A DNA stretch of 64,000 nt from Edolisoma coerulescens (Eukaryota; Chordata; Aves; Passeriformes; Campephagidae): the NCBI GenBank assembly GCA_013397115.1, contig VWZW01001213.1:186001-250000 (forward strand), written 5' to 3'. The notes beneath the pieces are model-generated. The model was given only the letters and a program-made list of their open reading frames with translations, was not told where the DNA came from and did no database searches. Shown here piece after piece: positions 1-11,290 of this stretch (positions are counted from its first letter, which is position 1; every line of letters begins with the position of its first letter). A program made the position numbers and the translations under genes.

Positions 1-368
1 ACAATGCCAAGCTGTGGGGTGGTCAACACGCTGGAGGGAAAAGATGCCATCCAGAGGAATCTTGACAGGCTTCAGAGGCAGGTCCATGCAAACCTCACGA
101 AGCTCAGCAAGGCCAAGTGCAAGGTCCAGCACCTGGATCAAGACAACCCCAAGCACAAACACAGGCTGGGCAGAGAGTGGATTGAGAACAGCCCTGAGGA
201 GAAGGACTTGGGGTTGCTGGTGGATGAAAAGCTCAACATGACCCAGCACTGTGCCCTTGCAGCCTAGAAACCAACCACGTCCTGGGCTGCATCACAAACA
301 GTGTAGGCAGCAGGGCGAGGGAGGGGATTCTGCCCCTCTGCTCTGCTCCGGTGAGACCCCACCTGGAG
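1..368 (+). mobile_element. CR1 LINE, ORF2 C-terminal part (5' piece of a broken copy)
   Basis: This is a piece of a CR1 non-LTR retrotransposon, whose ORF2 encodes an endonuclease and reverse transcriptase. Translation gives recognisable CR1 ORF2 text downstream of the reverse transcriptase active site, with segments such as KAKCKVQHLDQDNPKHKHRL and EEKDLGLLVDEKLNM. The window starts a few codons after the catalytic motif, so the element extends further left. An in-frame stop near 265 and a frame change near the start show it is dead. The match continues as CR1 3' sequence up to the N at 369, then stops abruptly and resumes at 617. What is seen is the CR1-like protein and DNA text; the family assignment rests on knowledge of avian CR1. 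Confidence 0.85.
4..267 (+). pseudogene. CR1 ORF2 remnant (87 codons)
   Basis: This open frame is the surviving part of the CR1 reverse transcriptase C-terminal region. It is not a host gene. It has no start of its own: the ATG at 4 falls inside ORF2. It ends at a TAG inside the element. Intact CR1 ORF2 is roughly 900-1000 residues, so this is under a tenth of it. Confidence 0.75.
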
Positions 369-369
369 N
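369..369. other. Ambiguous base (N) at a repeat junction
   Basis: A single N lies exactly between the CR1 sequence ending CACCTGGAG and the LTR-like sequence starting TGGAAGTAG. It may be a collapsed gap or an uncertain call, so the junction should be treated with caution. Confidence 0.9.
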
Positions 370-616
370 TGGAAGTAGATTAGTAAACATTTTATAATTG
401 GGTGATTTGGACTTTAAAAGACCTTGAAAGACAAAATTCGCAGACATTTTCTCCACCTTGTTAACTGGAGAACATAGGCTGTGTGACTGTAACATAGATA
501 AGAATATAATAAACAAATCCATATGAGAAGCTTCAATCTCTCTCTGCGTTTTCATCCAAAACCTGAGTGGAAGAACCAAGACCGGACGGGGGAAAGAAAT
601 AATAGGGAACCCATCA
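370..616 (+). mobile_element. Candidate short solo LTR inserted in CR1
   Basis: These 247 bp do not match CR1 and sit between two CR1 pieces. They begin with TG and end with CA, carry an AATAAA signal at 508-513 followed by a pyrimidine-containing tail, and are flanked by CTGGAG on both sides (363-368 and 617-622). Those are the expected marks of a solo LTR with a 6-bp target duplication. No gag, pol or env sequence is present. Caution is needed because CTGGAG also occurs naturally at both CR1 positions and because of the N at 369. The family is not identified. Confidence 0.5.
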
Positions 617-972
617 CTGGAGAAGAAGAGGCTCTGGGGAGACCTTCTAGCAGCTTTCCAGTACCTAAGGGGCCTACAAGAGAGCTGGAGAGGAACTTTT
701 CACAAACACATATAGGGATAGGAAAAGAGGGAATGGCTTTAAGATGAAAGAGGGTCTGTTTAGGTTAGATACTAGGAAGAAATTCTTCACTGGTAGGGTG
801 GTGAGACACTGGAACAGGTTGTCCAGAGAAGATGTGGATGCCCCATCCCTGGATATGTTCAAGTCCAGGCTGGATGGAGCTCTGAGCAACCTGGTCGAGG
901 GGACAGTGTCCCTGGCAGGGAGATTGGAACTAGATGATTTTCAAGGTCCCTTTCATTCTATGATTCCATGAC
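617..972 (+). mobile_element. CR1 LINE 3' end (3' piece of the broken copy)
   Basis: This is CR1 3' sequence running from CTGGAGAAGAAGAGGCTC to the typical end TTTCATTCTATGATTCCATG. It contains the conserved CR1 phrases around GGAACAGGTTGTCCAGAGAA and TGGATGCCCCATCCCTGG. About 130 bp of CR1 expected between this piece and the one ending at 368 is missing. It is therefore the same insertion after a deletion plus an insertion, not two independent copies. CR1 elements typically lack target-site duplications, and none was seen. Confidence 0.88.
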
Positions 973-3900
973 ATTAAAAGGCCTAGTCATTCAATCTAAA
1001 GGTAATAAAAGATGTAATTGCCAGAAATACATGAAGTTAATAAATAAGAATCAATATCACTTTCTTATGTGGTACTGTTCATAAATAGACCTCAAAGAGC
1101 TTTGTATGGGAGATCACTCTCACTCTCATGAAGACAAAGACCATTTATCTTCAACTGTATTAAAAATACCATTTAGAATTTCAATCCAGAAGGTGACACA
1201 TCTCCCCGAAAAGGACTTGCTTTCTGAAATCTCCTCTACAGCTTGAGCATATATATTGTCCTAAATATAAGTTGAATGAAGAACAGTCAGGTGAGGAAAG
1301 AATTGGCTCATATGGGAAAGAACTGGCCTCACATGAGGCACCAGAACTATTTCTCTTCTTGACCATTTTAGCAGTTCTGAGCAAGAGGCAGTGTAATTGC
1401 TCATGTCTTCCATGATGTAAAATGTCTTAAGGCATAGATGGTCATCTCTCATTTCCTCCAGAAAATAGTTTACCACAGAGTTTTTGCAGGAAGGGATATA
1501 CCAGAAGATTACTGGCTATTTGGATTACTCATCGGGGTCTGATATTATGATATGTTTAAAAGAATTATGAGAAATTAAAAAATAATGTCCATATTCACTA
1601 GCAAGAAAAAAAAGTTGGGACTGTAAAATGTGATGTTTCCTGATAAAAGATCCCCAAACTCTTTCATTCATCCAGTGGAAAGTGCTCAGTGCCTGAACCC
1701 TCTCGTGCAGCAGTAGGCAATAAAACTCTCATAGGTGGAGAATTAGCCCAGCCATCAGAGCAGTGTGCTTCTTACTTCTCTCAGTTGGCCCTATCTCTGC
1801 TTTGAACAGTTCACTTGATAGATAATTCAGAAAATCAGCATGTTACCTTTTCAGTGATTTTATTCACTCTAAGTCAGAACTGTGCTGCAGGATGAAAACA
1901 AACCCTGGGGAAGCCATCTGATCCAGCCGGGCACGGCTGGCTCCCGCGCTGTTCTTCTGCTGCCAGCCATCATAGCAGAGCTTGATGCGATCAATACCAC
2001 ATCCCACCAAATGCCAGCATTTGTCATCTTAGTGAAAAGTGACATGGTTCAGAAATTATAATTTTAGAAGGAAATTTGTACAGCAACCAATGAATACCAG
2101 TCACTGAAAATAAGATTGTATTACAGCCAGTGGCTAACCAGCCAGCGCCCACACACTCCAGCTTTGAAGGAAGCATTATAATTAGAAGAACGGCATTTAT
2201 TGAGGTGGGTGGTATCTATATCAGGCTTCAGTCCTAAGGTTAGATACATCATCTTAGATGGTACCTGAAGATCTAGGGAGGTGTGAGATCTTTGGAAGCT
2301 TTTAATCATTTTTGATTTTCTTTTAGGCTGAACTTACTGCCTCTGCCTTCTGTTTTGCTTTTCTCCTCAAGTTCTTTGATTAATCTGATCCACTTTTTGC
2401 TCCAGCTGAAGTCAGTGGGAGTTTCACCTTTGATTTCACAGAGCTTTGGCCTTGCCAATATAAAGGAGTTAGCCTTTTCTGATGAGGGTAGTTAGCTGTT
2501 AATGGGCATAAGACAAGGGAAAGGCAAAGGTCCTGGATAGGAGGACTTGTATCTCCCATACACAGATTAGATAAAGCAGAAGAGAAGGGGAGAACAAGAA
2601 GACACTGATAAATGCCAACACTACAAAGCCAGCATGCAAGGCTGGATGTTGAGGGGGGAAAGGATAGGGTCCAAGATCAAGGAAAAAAAGTAACATTTCA
2701 GGCCAGTGCCATCACAAGAGACATTACACTGCTACATATCGTTGGGCTCTGGTGTGGATGGGGGTGCTGCTGCCCCAACTCTAACCCTCCCTATCTCCTG
2801 GGAGGGGAGAGACTGCCTACATCTTTGAATCTGTTGGTTTTATGCCACCATATCCACGGATTCTATGTGCTTTTATTACTGCCCTATGTACAGTATTTGT
2901 CAGGACTACAAGCAGCTCCATTTTCAGCTACTCACAGGACCAACCCAGCTGCATAAAACAGTTTTCATCCTAGAGTTTGTGTTTGCCACTGGGGCCCACC
3001 CTGTTCACCTGGCCATTTCGCAGATGTGTCCAAGAGCTGGAAGCAGCACCCTCATGTTAACAACCTATCTGCACCCCTATTGTCTCATCACAGCACCTGC
3101 CACATTTGCTGGGAAGGATATCCAAAAAGAGAGAGATGATTTACAGAATGGAAAAGGATTTATAAACAATGAGTCATTCATATTCCCTCTGAGACAAAGG
3201 CAAATCTCAGCAGCTGCAGAAAGGAACATAAATGCCAATGGAGAGGGTTTGCATGGAACCATAATGTGCATGTTTGAGCCTCCAAACATGACCCTTTGGG
3301 GCAGTTACCTGTCTACAAAGGATTTTGGGTCCCAAGCCTTAAGCTCATATTCAAACAAAGTTAGGAAATGAGCCAGCACTGTGGTAAAACCTGAAAACAG
3401 TGCAGCCCACAATGCATTTTGTTTGTAGAAATGAAGCTCAGTTTCATATTATACTGAGACTTCTATTATTTTCTGGTAAGTGTTTTCTGATACACTTTGT
3501 AAGAAAATTATGATACTGTCGCAAATAGATAGCTCAAGTTCTTGCCTTGCATTTGGACATTTATCAGGGAGTGAAGTCCCTTTTGGGGGGTATTAGTTGT
3601 CACAGGTGGATACAGATCAGTGAGGTATAATACCATTTATTTGTTTGATAGTCAGTAAAAACGTCAGGTAAATTTATCCTACTATTTTAATGCTGAGAGA
3701 TAAAAAATGCAGAAGAACAAGGCAAAGGGAGAGGAAGCAGCAGAGGAAGAGTTTGAGCCGGGGAATGTAGAGGGTATCTTCTCATCCTTAAACTGACCCA
3801 AGTCAGTGAGGACCGCATATGGGTGCTTTGGTCCAGACACTATTTCTGTTTGGAATGCAAAACAAACCTGTGCATGGCTGCACTCTAATCCGTAGCAAAT

Positions 3901-4640
3901 ACAAACTACCAAACCACTACTAAGGGCAGAAGCATTTACTTAGCAGTTTCTCAGACCTTCACTTTACATGATGACAGATTCCGTTGTAACAACAGTCTAG
4001 AGATTTGCTTGGTTGACTTATTGATTATTGAAAGCAGTGCTTTAATGCTGACTTTCCCAGAAGACCGTGCAGCACATTTGATTTTAACTATCCCTTGCTA
4101 TTAGTAAGTGTAAATATTCATTTTCAGAATTTAAGCTTATTAGGCACGTATCTACAAAAGAATTATGGTTCATGCGAGACGAAAGCAACTGGGGATTTTG
4201 TCAGATGAGATCCAATAAGAAAATTAATGTTATAAGCTCTTTGTCTCCATCTGCCATCAAGCGAAATGAGTTCAAAATATTGGCATGGATTAGCCTGGGA
4301 CCATTCAGGCAATATATTCTCCATGGAACAAGGTCTGCTTCCTGCAAAGATAAGCACACATATAAATATGTGCACACACACATGTTCTTACATCCATGAA
4401 CTTGGATCCCTTGTATGATAGGCAGATGTGTAAGTGTTTACAGAATCGAGCCTCAAAGGTACCACAGACCCAGAGGGCTGCTGCCATGCTAGTGGCTAAA
4501 CTAATTGTTACAAATACGGTTTTTCTCTTGCTCTTTGACAGAGAATTATTTTTACAGTGAAAAAGGGAATAAAATCAATTATAAGGTTTTTTTATACAGC
4601 TATCATGGCTACCTCTTCAGTCTAGCAGTGTCTTAGCTAT
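973..4640. other. AT-rich DNA, no gene recognised
   Basis: No exon, RNA gene or clear repeat could be supported here. The longest open frames (114 codons at 2612-2956 and 168 codons at 2865-3371, plus strand) show no recognisable domain. The region around 4355-4385 has a short CA/TA-rich simple stretch. Confidence 0.5.
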
Positions 4641-4685
4641 AGGGAGAAAGGGTCTGGCCACAGCGCTGCCAGGGTGGGTGGCAGG

Positions 4686-4990
4686 GGGGCAGCAGGGCAA
4701 GTCAGAGCTGGGACCTCTCTCCATGGCCCCATCCCGCTGCCCAGAGGTGGCAAGCAGAGCTGGACTGGAGACTGTGGCCCCAGACATGGGAGTGGAGCAG
4801 TTCTGAGGCCAAGCAGGGATTCAGAATCAGTGAAAGCTGTGGGCAGGAGTGGGCAGAGCTGCAGAAAGCTCAGACAGTGACCAGGGGCAAAGGCTGAAGC
4901 TGAAATGCAGTTGAAGCTCCCAGAGGCATCCCTGCCCCAATAAGGTTTCCTGCAGCCTTTCTCACACAGCTCTGCCCCGAGTTTTACTCC
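4686..4990. repeat. GC-rich dispersed repeat, copy 1
   Basis: This GC-rich segment in AT-rich surroundings shares collinear landmarks with 11033-11275. These are GGGGCAGC at 4686, GGGACCTC at 4710, CCAGAGGTG at 4741, and the 19-mer GGCTGAAGCTGAAATGCAG at 4892, with a CTCACA-AGCT block further on. Spacings are similar in both copies (31 against 32 bp, and 182 against 164 bp). That argues for common descent rather than chance. The repeat class is unknown; open frames inside it look accidental. Confidence 0.45.
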
Positions 4991-7900
4991 ACTGCACCCT
5001 GCAGCCTTGGGCACACATCTCAAAACCCTTTGGGGCTGTGCGATTTCTTCAGGACCCCATCAGAAAAGCACCAACATTTTACATGTTTTACAAGGCACTT
5101 TTTCTTCTGTGTGTAAAAAATGCAACAGTGATCATGAACAGTAGTTCATGTTTTTGGTGATCACAAAATATATTTTTCCTTCTGTTTTTTGTGGGTTGCT
5201 GGGGTTTTTTCTCAACTAAAGAGGTGATTTCTGGTATGCTTTTTGCCTGTTTTGTAGAAAAGGCCTTTAAAATCTTCAACTATTGTATTTCTTTTAACTC
5301 CAAATAGTGAACAGTATTGAATTGCTGCCATAAAATACGAGTCCCCTAAGGAGACAGACATGATTACCATATTAATATTCCATGTAGTAACAAATATATG
5401 AAGTGGTAACTCATTGCTCTGGGAAGAAAAACACACTCTGATGATTAAAGAAACACATCTGGGAGAAAGGCTGCTATTAACACCAGTGTAAGTGACTGGA
5501 CATACAACATGCAACAAATCACTTGAGGGTGGGATTTGCAAAAGTTTTGTGGATGGGTGTAGACTACAAATGTGAAATTAGGCAACCCCCATCCTTCTAG
5601 AGTATGCAGTAATAAGAATGACCATAAATGTCCTTCACCTGATATTTGTATTCACAAATGCTATGAAAAGCATAACGTAATGGCTCAAGCAGAAATAAAT
5701 TTTTAAACATCTTTCTCCTGGAGAAGAGGCTTCTTGAACAACTTTATATCCCACTTCATAAATGATGGGATTTTGTGGAAAGGTGTCTTAGAGTTTGTTC
5801 TTCTTGGCTCTTAACCCACAGACTTCAGCTGTTTCTGCCATTCTTGGTATGCCTTTACTCATCCTATATAAGCATTCAGCAATCCATTATTACAGCTTTG
5901 GAGCTATTTATTAACAAGGATTTTGATCCTGCTATGCCAGGTTGCTGTTGTGCACCCAGTGAAAGCACATCTGCCATCTCTCACCCCACAGCAGTATTGC
6001 CTAAACCCACCTTTCCACCCTGGCATTGCCCTTTTCCACTCCTGTAAGGCTTCCACAACCCACCCTGAGATCAGACAAAGTCCAGTGCACCCCCTCTCAC
6101 ACCACACTGTTCTGAACAACCCTCTGAACTGCTGACAGTGCCATCTGCAAGCAGCGCACCGGCACAGCCGGCACAAAGGAAGCACCACTGAGGCACCCCT
6201 TATCCTTTAGCAATCTTCTAATGAGCATGTTTCAAAAAGCTCTACATTGAAAAAACAAAGGCATGAAACACCTTTAGCAGAGCTCAATGGAGAGAAGTTT
6301 GTGTGCGACAACCCTCCATCTTCTATCTCAATTATTAGTTTAAACGTAGCCAGGAATATTTCACATTAGGCTTCTAAATTTGATGCACACAAAGGGAATT
6401 GCTAAACTGAAATTGCTGGAAGCTATTACAGTGAAAGAATGATGCTTCTTTCTGTCTATATCTTGACATAAGTGTATGAAATATATATGAAATGTTTTTC
6501 AAAATTACTATAAGCCAGCATCTAGGAAGCCTCTCATAAGGGCAGTCATCACGCACTTTGCAGAAAGAAGGTCTATCTCTGTAATTTTTACCTGCTACAT
6601 TTCTAGAGTGACAATCTTAAATCCTAGAAGATTAAAGATACTTGAAAAGGGCCACCATCTCCTGATGAAGCAGCATCTGAGCTAACAATACTTATACTTT
6701 TCTTCTGAAGATGGGAGTGTTATTCTATTGACTTCAGATCTTTCCACAACTTTTGCCACACTAACTAGCAGTTTGCTTTGTTGCAAAGAGGGTGAATCCA
6801 TCTTTTTTCCATGGTCATAGTGCCTAGGGGAAGTCGCCTAGGCCCACATTACAGCAAGAAAGATTTGGACTGGATAATAGTGGGAAAACTGTTCTAATAG
6901 TAGAGTTCCTAAGTGGCTGCACTGGTGATTCAGGAGGCTGCGGACCCTCTCATGCAGGACATTTTGAAGAACTGGGTACACATTCGCCAAGAATTGTGTT
7001 AACACATCTATGAGGGGACAGACTAAGGGTGGCTTCTCAGGCTTCTGGTTGCCTATGAATCTCTGAGACAGAATATGTCTTAAAGCATTAGACCGAAATA
7101 GAAGAGCAGTTTTCCTTTTCGGCCAGTCCCAGAAGAAAAGCAATATTCCCGTGCCTCACAGTACTGCAATGAACTCAGCTGTGAAAGCTGTCATAACAAC
7201 GTTCATCCAACTGTGCATACAAAATGCACACTCAGTTACCACAACCATTGTAAGACCAAATGTGTGTTTACCTACAGCTATTCCTTGCCCAGCCTTGCAT
7301 TTTTCTGCAGGCATTGACTGATAGGTGCAATTACAGTGGCTCCATGCATAATTCAATGCACAAAGACCGGGCTAGGTTCATAATTTTTTTTTCTCAAGGA
7401 AGCATCAATCTTCTCAGGAAGAGGAAAAACAGGGAAAGACTGGTTAATAAAAAGAGCAAGCAAGCTAGCTAGCACTACCAGCCCAAGTGTTTCAAGTATA
7501 ATTCATTCCATTTCAGCTGCAACATTCCAGACATATCATAAGCATCACGCAGTGATGTGCATACTCCCACACCTTTTGAAAGTGGATCATACATCAATAT
7601 ACCATATACTGCAGTCACTACCTGTATTTTGAGTCTCCATTCCTTAATAAAGACTTAACAATATCACAAGATTCTGTGGAGTTTATCTAGATTTACTTTG
7701 GCAGGAAAGTAAGGGAATGTACTGCAGAGATGTCTGTTTCACTCAGAAGTTATTTAGTTCTTAGAGAGAAAGGTTTGGCTGAAAACAGCATAGAAATCCA
7801 AAGATCCAAAGTGTGTTGGAAAAAAACAGAGCAACCCATCATAACCAAGCAAGAGGTTTTCAGTGACTAATGCCATAACTTGATGGTAGTCATGAATTTA

Positions 7901-10900
7901 TCAGAGAGCTTGGGAGTGTATCAGAACAAGATGCTTGACTCACAAATAAACCTCTTTAAGTGATGTCATATTCACAGGCCAAGATGCATAGCCTGCATTT
8001 ATTCTTGCTAAATGCCAGGCACTTGGTGAGTAAATGAAAATAATTTTAATTACAAATTTTTCTTCTTTGTTTTTTCTTTTTTTTTAATTAGGCTTCTGGA
8101 TTGGCCAATCATGCCATATTGCAGAGTCTTGAATGGCTGTTTCACTGGCATTTCCTTCCCATGATGCTTCTGAAAAAGCCATTTTTCTGTTCTTATTTAA
8201 ACATAAGGCTTTCCAGAAAATGGGGAGCTTACTTTGAAACAATTGTTCCTGGATGGTTTTATTGATGTTACAGAATCTTAGCTGAAAGTTTCCATCAGTC
8301 TTCTCCAGATGATGCATAATCAGTTTAAAAGAAAGAGCTTTTAGTCTTAGACAAGACTAAATCGCCCTTCCCAGTCCCAGTGGGCTGAGCCCCACCCAAC
8401 ACCTCATAGGATTGTTACTTCCCAAAGAAGCTGCAAACATCAAAGTAGTCTGATGGCAACAGTCTGGCCATGCACAGAATGACATGGAAGGTTTCCACTC
8501 ACGGGCTCTGGATTTAGTGTTGAGTCCCTCGATGTACAGAATCATGTCTTGACCTTTGACAGTGATCAGTGATTATCCTACATGGTGTACAATTGATAAT
8601 CCCCCTGTTGCTGCGAATGCCAGCAGAAGCTCTACTGCTTGTACAGTCTGTCCATGCTCTTGAACTTGTCTTTGAGGGCTGTACTTACACCAGAGCTTGG
8701 CTGAATGATTTGGAATCTGACACTCATGGTCATGACTCTGCAGATCATCTTCATCAGCTGGTATTTCAGTCTGGTATTTCAGCTGGCTTTCAGTCTTCAT
8801 CTGGCTGAACCTGTTGATTGATTATTGCATGAATGCAGACTTGGGGAGATGTGTAATGCAACATTTGTGAGGCCTTCAATTCTACTTTTGAACTGGAAAT
8901 CTTATTTTTCCCAAAACAATGCATTTAATTTTGCAAGGCTTACTTCAACTATATGCATGCATTTTCCAGAGCAAGCAAAAATTAAGCTTCTGTGTCCATA
9001 TGCCAGAATGAGAACTATGTATGTGTTCACTTGAGACAAACAGTGAGAACATGTGCGTGTGTGTGTGTCTAAGTTCCAAATGTATAGTATTTATCAGCCA
9101 CATTATCCATACATTATCGATGGACATCAGAATTCCCAGCCATATTCCAAACAGTTCTCACAGTTGATCCTATATGGGCTCAACTCTCCTCTCCATAAAG
9201 ATTTCTAGAAGGACTCATGGGTGCAGAGTCTTTAGCACTGTTGTCACGTCTCATTGTCATGTTGTGACATGAACATGAATTTTAATTGCAGATTTTTGTT
9301 CTATCAGCTCTATCAAGAAGCAGCTTTGAAAAGACAGTACAGTTATTTTAAGGCATATTGAGGTTTTTAGCACCCAGTAATGACAGCTCAACAAAAACCC
9401 ATCTGAAAGTGATATCCAGTGACTATTGCTTGTCCACTCATCTTACCCTTCATCTCTGACAAGATTCAAGTAACCATTTTTTGACCCCCAAGGTGAGAAA
9501 GGACAGACCAGATCCCCACAGCAGCTGGCTGAGGGATACTGAGGACTGAGGAAGCTGGTGGCAGTAGCCCAGCATACCCACACTAGGTATTTTCTCACTG
9601 TAGGTTTGGAAACTGGAAGTTGCCAACATGGTTGTGAAGAGGAAAGTGTGATTTTGCATATGAATAGAATCAGAGTTACTTCTTGATTCTCAGGGCCACT
9701 GAGGCCATGTGCAAATGCATCCACACAGACACAGAGCTAATATCAAGACCCATAATCAGTTGTTAGTAAGGGACAAAGAGCAAAAACAAAATTCCCAGAT
9801 ATTACTAAAACTGTTTAAACCCTCAAGTAAAAATTCTCATTAGCATGCAATACTCATATTTCACATAGCTCTTGAATACGTCAATTCAAAAATTATCCAC
9901 ATAATTTATTTCATACATCCCCACAGGCTGAGCCTGGCCCCACCACACAAGGCACTTTCCTGAAGCTTGAAAGCCATTTAATCTTCTTTTCTGGCCCCTC
10001 TTAGATAACTTCTGAATGGATTCTCTAAGCTCCTTATACTAAAAGGTGATCATAGTGTAAGGCCAGAAGTTCCCAGATTCCCTTCAGAGGATGGACACAT
10101 GCTGGGCATGACCAAGTTATCTGTAAACACAGATAGATTTCAACCCATTGTACAAAAGGGTTTGTATATGCTGGAGCAAATATATGTATTAGAAATTTCC
10201 TCATGACAATAAGAAATCACTAGGAAATTACCAGGAGGGAGAAGAAGACAAATATTTTTAAATGAGTGGTCTGAACCTGTCCCTTTGTGACTGATTGAAA
10301 TGAGAGTTATGAGGTCTGGATTCAGCCTTTTATTATGAGACACTGAGGTTCTGCAGTATATTTTTTCCTTTCTTTAATTTAGATCTGTGCAAAAAATTGG
10401 CATGAAATACAAATAAATGACAAAGCACTGAGAATTAGGCCATTTGTCTGTAAAACCAGACATAATCCCCAAAATAGCAAAATACAGAAAAATGCATCAA
10501 AATGTATTAGCGATGACAGGCCATGCATTACACAGGCTGTTAATGCAACTGTAGGTCACTTATCAGTACCAGTGACTCACAGAAGCCTAACATTAAATGC
10601 AAGAGGCATCATACAGACAAATATTAATTAAAATAACAATTACTGCTAAGTGCAGCATTTTGCTAGATACAGTGACAGCTAAAAGACTGGTGAGGCGCTC
10701 ACAATAAAGAGCAAAGTAAACATTTCCACCCTCGAGTATATACACATATATGTACATATTGTTTGTAGGAAAGAGCTGAAGAAATATGTAAATCTTAATC
10801 AATAAGTCATTTCAAATGCTACAATAATCGTCCTCATTTCAAAATCCCTCTAAAGAGAGATGTAAAAGCCGCATAGCTGTTGCCTTACACAGACACCCAT

Positions 10901-11032
10901 AGGTCTGAAGAGCCAGTGGATTTGCCCAGTTCATGTGGGTTTTCTTTCACTGTATTTCAACCCAACCTTGTCTGGCTTCACTTACCCCTAAATCCCTGTT
11001 GTCAGCACGGTGAGGCTGGGCTGGCCAGCAGT
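4991..11032. other. AT-rich DNA, no gene recognised
   Basis: No gene is supported. There is a trivial (GT)6 run at 9057-9068 and a T-rich run near 8075-8092. Two minus-strand stretches (6838-7356 and 8084-8800) are unusually poor in stops and are discussed as possible decayed coding fragments. Neither gives a protein I recognise. Confidence 0.5.
8084..8800 (-). pseudogene. Possible decayed coding fragment, identity unknown
   Basis: Reading the minus strand, a single frame runs about 239 codons with only two stops, a TAA at 8575-8573 and a TAG at 8359-8357. Upstream of 8573 the text is acidic and polar, including TEIPADEDDLQSHDHECQIP. Between the stops it begins SLITVKGQDMILYIEGLNTK, which reads like a structured protein. 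A 12-bp unit CTGAAATACCAG is duplicated in tandem near 8770. No start, splice sites or family could be identified. With six frames over 64 kb such a stretch can occur by chance, so this is a weak call. Confidence 0.2.
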
Positions 11033-11290
11033 GGGGCAGCCTGCAGCAGGGACCTCCCCCAGCAGCCGTGTCCCCAACACCCAGAGGTGACAGCAGAGAC
11101 AGGCAGGGGTTGTCCATGGGGACAAGACACCTCTGGGACCAAGTCAGGGAGGCAAGTCTGGGATCAGCAGACAAGATTCATAGGGATGGGTACAGCTGTA
11201 CCACAGCATGAGGGCTGGAGCTGAAATGCAGCCCCAAAGCCCGGGGATGATTCTTCTCACAGCTGCTTCTGGCCACAGTGCTGCTTTCCC
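11033..11290. repeat. GC-rich dispersed repeat, copy 2
   Basis: This is the second copy of the GC-rich segment seen at 4686-4990, in the same orientation. Landmarks are GGGGCAGC at 11033, GGGACCTC at 11049, CCAGAGGTG at 11081, and GGCTGGAGCTGAAATGCAG at 11213, which differs from copy 1 at one base in 19. The copies have diverged by substitutions and small indels. It could be a fragment of an unclassified interspersed repeat or an old segmental duplication. Confidence 0.45.

Noticed and set aside
2865..3371. 168-codon plus-strand open frame
   Set aside because: It has no recognisable domain or splice context and overlaps another long frame (2612-2956). Its length is within chance expectation for a 64-kb window.
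9057..9068. (GT)6 microsatellite
   Set aside because: Six units is too short to be informative.
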